From DATLYF01 sp035575095 (lineage in GTDB: Bacteria > Pseudomonadota > Gammaproteobacteria > Competibacterales > Competibacteraceae), in the NCBI GenBank assembly GCA_035575095.1, contig DATLYF010000146.1, forward strand, positions 1-15,613: a stretch of DNA of 15,613 bases, written 5' to 3'. A program made the position numbers and the translations under genes. The notes below the pieces were generated by a model. It ran no database searches. It was not told the origin of the DNA and saw only the letters and a list, made by a program, of their open reading frames with translations. This document shows, piece by piece, positions 13,912-15,613 of this stretch. The stretch's first letter is position 1. Each line of letters opens with the position of its first letter.

Positions 13912-14847
13912 TCAAAGCGCGTCTAGGATGGCCAGCACCGGATCGTGGTCGCTGGCGCGCTCCTCGGGCGCGGCATCACTGTTGATGTGCGGCAGCCGTA
14001 TCCGTGCCCCGGCCTCCAGGTGCCGACACAGCAGGATGTGGTCCAGGGACTGCGGGCAGCCGCTGTGACGCCGGCTGTAGCAGTCCTTGCGCGGCAGCCG
14101 CTCCAGCGGGTTGTGCAGGAGCTCGCCTTTGAGCAGCTTGAGGGTCTTGGAGCCGAGCATGTCGTTCATATCCCCCAGCACCACCACCCGCGCATCCGGC
14201 CGGGCGCGCTGCAGATTGGCAACGAAGCTGTGGATGAGTTCGGCCTGGGCATGGCGCTGCTTCTTGGCGTAATCCTCCTCACGGCGGGTCCGGGCGCGCA
14301 TCGACTTGAGATGACAGACCACCACGAACAGGGGCTGGCCGGCCACGCGGAACTCGGCAGCCAGGGCCTTGCGGCTGGGTGCCCAGTGGCGCTCGGGGTC
14401 GCCCTGGAAGGCCGGATGCCGGGGTTCGATGCGCCCCGGACTGAGGCTCAGGCCGATGCCCTCGGGCCAGCGCTGTAGGGCAGTGGTGTCCAGGGCGCCG
14501 GCGCGGCCACGGCACACCAGCTCCACCCGGGCCGGATCGTAGAGCAGGCCGACGCGGATATTGGCTCCGGCCAGACCGCCGTCGCAGCCGTCCCGCGGCG
14601 CCACCTCACACCATTCGTAGGCCGGACCGCCGGCGTCGCGGATCGCCCCGACAAGCAGCCGGAAGCTGCCATCGGCGCGCACCGTGCCGTCGGCGTCGGG
14701 CGGCTCCGAGCCGGTCACCTCCTGCACCGCCACAATGGCCGGTCCCTCCAGGGTGGTGGCGATACTCTCGGCCAGGCGGGCGAGACGCGGCGGCGGGGTG
14801 TCGACGCCCAGGTTGCACAGGTTGTAACTGGCGATGGTCAGCGGCAT
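13912..14847 (-). CDS. Endonuclease/exonuclease/phosphatase-family protein
   Basis: This 311-residue metal-dependent phosphoesterase belongs to the EEP (DNase I/ExoIII-like) superfamily. Active-site motifs in order are Asn9 in SYNLCNLG, Glu43 in VQEVTG, His179 in CHLKS, Asp226 and Asn228 in LGDMNDM, Asp269 in SLDHILL, and Asp300-His301 in SDHDPV. The set is complete, so it should be catalytically active, but the family covers nucleases, lipid phosphatases and sphingomyelinases and the substrate is not evident. No signal peptide is seen from the chosen start. ATG 14847 has GGGAG 5 nt upstream and places SYNL at the usual N-terminal position; the open frame to 14901 adds nothing conserved. The Sel1/LysM gene starts 63 bp downstream on the same strand. 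Confidence 0.92.
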   Translation of the reverse strand: MPLTIASYNLCNLGVDTPPPRLARLAESIATTLEGPAIVAVQEVTGSEPPDADGTVRADGSFRLLVGAIRDAGGPAYEWCEVAPRDGCDGGLAGANIRVGLLYDPARVELVCRGRAGALDTTALQRWPEGIGLSLSPGRIEPRHPAFQGDPERHWAPSRKALAAEFRVAGQPLFVVVCHLKSMRARTRREEDYAKKQRHAQAELIHSFVANLQRARPDARVVVLGDMNDMLGSKTLKLLKGELLHNPLERLPRKDCYSRRHSGCPQSLDHILLCRHLEAGARIRLPHINSDAAPEERASDHDPVLAILDAL

Positions 14848-14922
14848 GAACGCTCCCTGCTGGACATTTGGAGACGGGCTTTGCACTCTGGGAAAAATCA
14901 CTACGCCGCGACGAGGTATGCC

Positions 14923-15613
14923 TTGGGTAAGACGCTGTACCTGCTCATCCCCGGACTGCTAGGCCCCTGGCCGGAGGCGGACCGGCCCGGTTTTCCTTGC
15001 CCCCGGCTGCCGGCCCTGGAGCGGCTGCTGGCCCGCGGCGAGGGCAAGGATACGGCCAGCCGCGGCCTGGAGGCCAGCCTCGCCCGGCTGTTCGGATTGG
15101 AAGGCGGGGAGCTGCCGGTGGCCGCCATCACCCGCCTGGCTGAGGGCGGCGAGCCGGACCGGGAGGGCTGGTGGCTGCGCGCCGACCCGGTACACCTCAA
15201 GGCCGACCTGCATCAGATCGTGCTGTTCGACGCCCGCCATCTGCAACTGCGTCCCGACGAGGCGGCGGCTCTGGCGGCGGCCTTCAACCGTACCTTCGCC
15301 GGCGACGGCCTGATCCTGGAGACGCCCCATCCCGAGCGCTGGTATCTGCGGCTTGCCGCCGACCCCGGCATCACCACCGTGACCCTGGCCGAAGCCGTGG
15401 GCCGCGACATCAATCCGCTGCTGCCCGCCGGCCCCGAGGCGCGGCGCTGGCGTGCCCTGCTTACCGAGATCCAGATGCTGTTCCACCTCGATCCGGTCAA
15501 CCAGGCCCGGGAGGCGGCCGGGCAGCCCGAGGTCAACAGCCTCTGGCTGTGGGGCGGCGGGCGGCTGCCGGCGCGGCTCGCCGCCCCGGTGGCGGCGCTC
15601 TACGCCGCCGATC
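14923..15613 (+). CDS. RpfE-like / phosphoglycerate-mutase-like protein (N-terminal part, TTG start)
   Basis: The open frame begins at TTG 14923 and runs off the right end, giving 230 residues in view. The protein starts (M)GKTLYLLIPGLLGPWPEADRP and contains WWLRADPVHLKADLHQIVL, HPERWYLRL, AVGRDINPLLP and SLWLWGGGRLP. From memory these motifs match gammaproteobacterial proteins called RpfE-type regulatory protein or putative phosphoglycerate mutase. Their function is poorly defined. GAGG at 14913-14916 lies 6 nt before the TTG. The nearby ATG at 14918 is in another frame and meets TAG after 14 codons, and no in-frame ATG lies upstream. The gene diverges from the EEP gene across a 75-bp gap. 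The frame and homology are clear; the functional name is tentative. Confidence 0.75.
   Translation, partial: MGKTLYLLIPGLLGPWPEADRPGFPCPRLPALERLLARGEGKDTASRGLEASLARLFGLEGGELPVAAITRLAEGGEPDREGWWLRADPVHLKADLHQIVLFDARHLQLRPDEAAALAAAFNRTFAGDGLILETPHPERWYLRLAADPGITTVTLAEAVGRDINPLLPAGPEARRWRALLTEIQMLFHLDPVNQAREAAGQPEVNSLWLWGGGRLPARLAAPVAALYAAD

Overview
The window is GC-rich, densely coded chromosomal DNA that most resembles a high-GC gammaproteobacterium. The best lineage clues are a FimV/HubP-type LysM domain and an RpfE-type protein at the right edge, both families I associate with Gammaproteobacteria. No phage, insertion sequence, CRISPR, tRNA or rRNA was seen. Taxonomy is inference from gene families only.

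Left part (1-6149, all + strand): a catabolic/transport gene group. It holds the C-terminal end of a MalK/UgpC-type importer ATPase, an NAD(P)-dependent aldehyde dehydrogenase, a DSD1/D-threonine-aldolase-family PLP enzyme, a collapsed amino-acid ABC importer reduced to a fusion scar, a HAD phosphatase and a GMC-family FAD alcohol dehydrogenase. Short gaps and good ribosome binding sites suggest one operon. A GMC alcohol dehydrogenase plus an aldehyde dehydrogenase would take an alcohol to an acid. The PLP enzyme and the lost polar-amino-acid importer suggest an amino or hydroxy-amino substrate. The actual substrate cannot be read from the sequence.

Middle (6150-10583, + strand): an exported PEBP/YbhB-family protein, a secreted S8 subtilase with a C-terminal P domain, an SDR protein starting 4 bp after the protease and lacking the catalytic Tyr/Lys, and a DMT/EamA transporter.

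Right part (10602-14847, - strand): a RES-Xre toxin-antitoxin pair (antitoxin gene first, toxin 2 bp after it) with an AT-rich promoter/operator of three related half-sites. Upstream lie a membrane-anchored alpha/beta hydrolase, a periplasmic Sel1-repeat protein with a FimV-type LysM domain, and an endonuclease/exonuclease/phosphatase-family protein. The last three probably form one transcription unit, because the hydrolase and Sel1 genes overlap. Divergent from it, at 14923, an RpfE-like gene starts with TTG and runs off the right end.

No wholly new multi-gene system stands out. The observations most worth checking are the ABC-importer deletion scar, the three-half-site operator of the RES-Xre pair, the catalytically altered SDR coupled to the protease, and the unassigned oxidative pathway.
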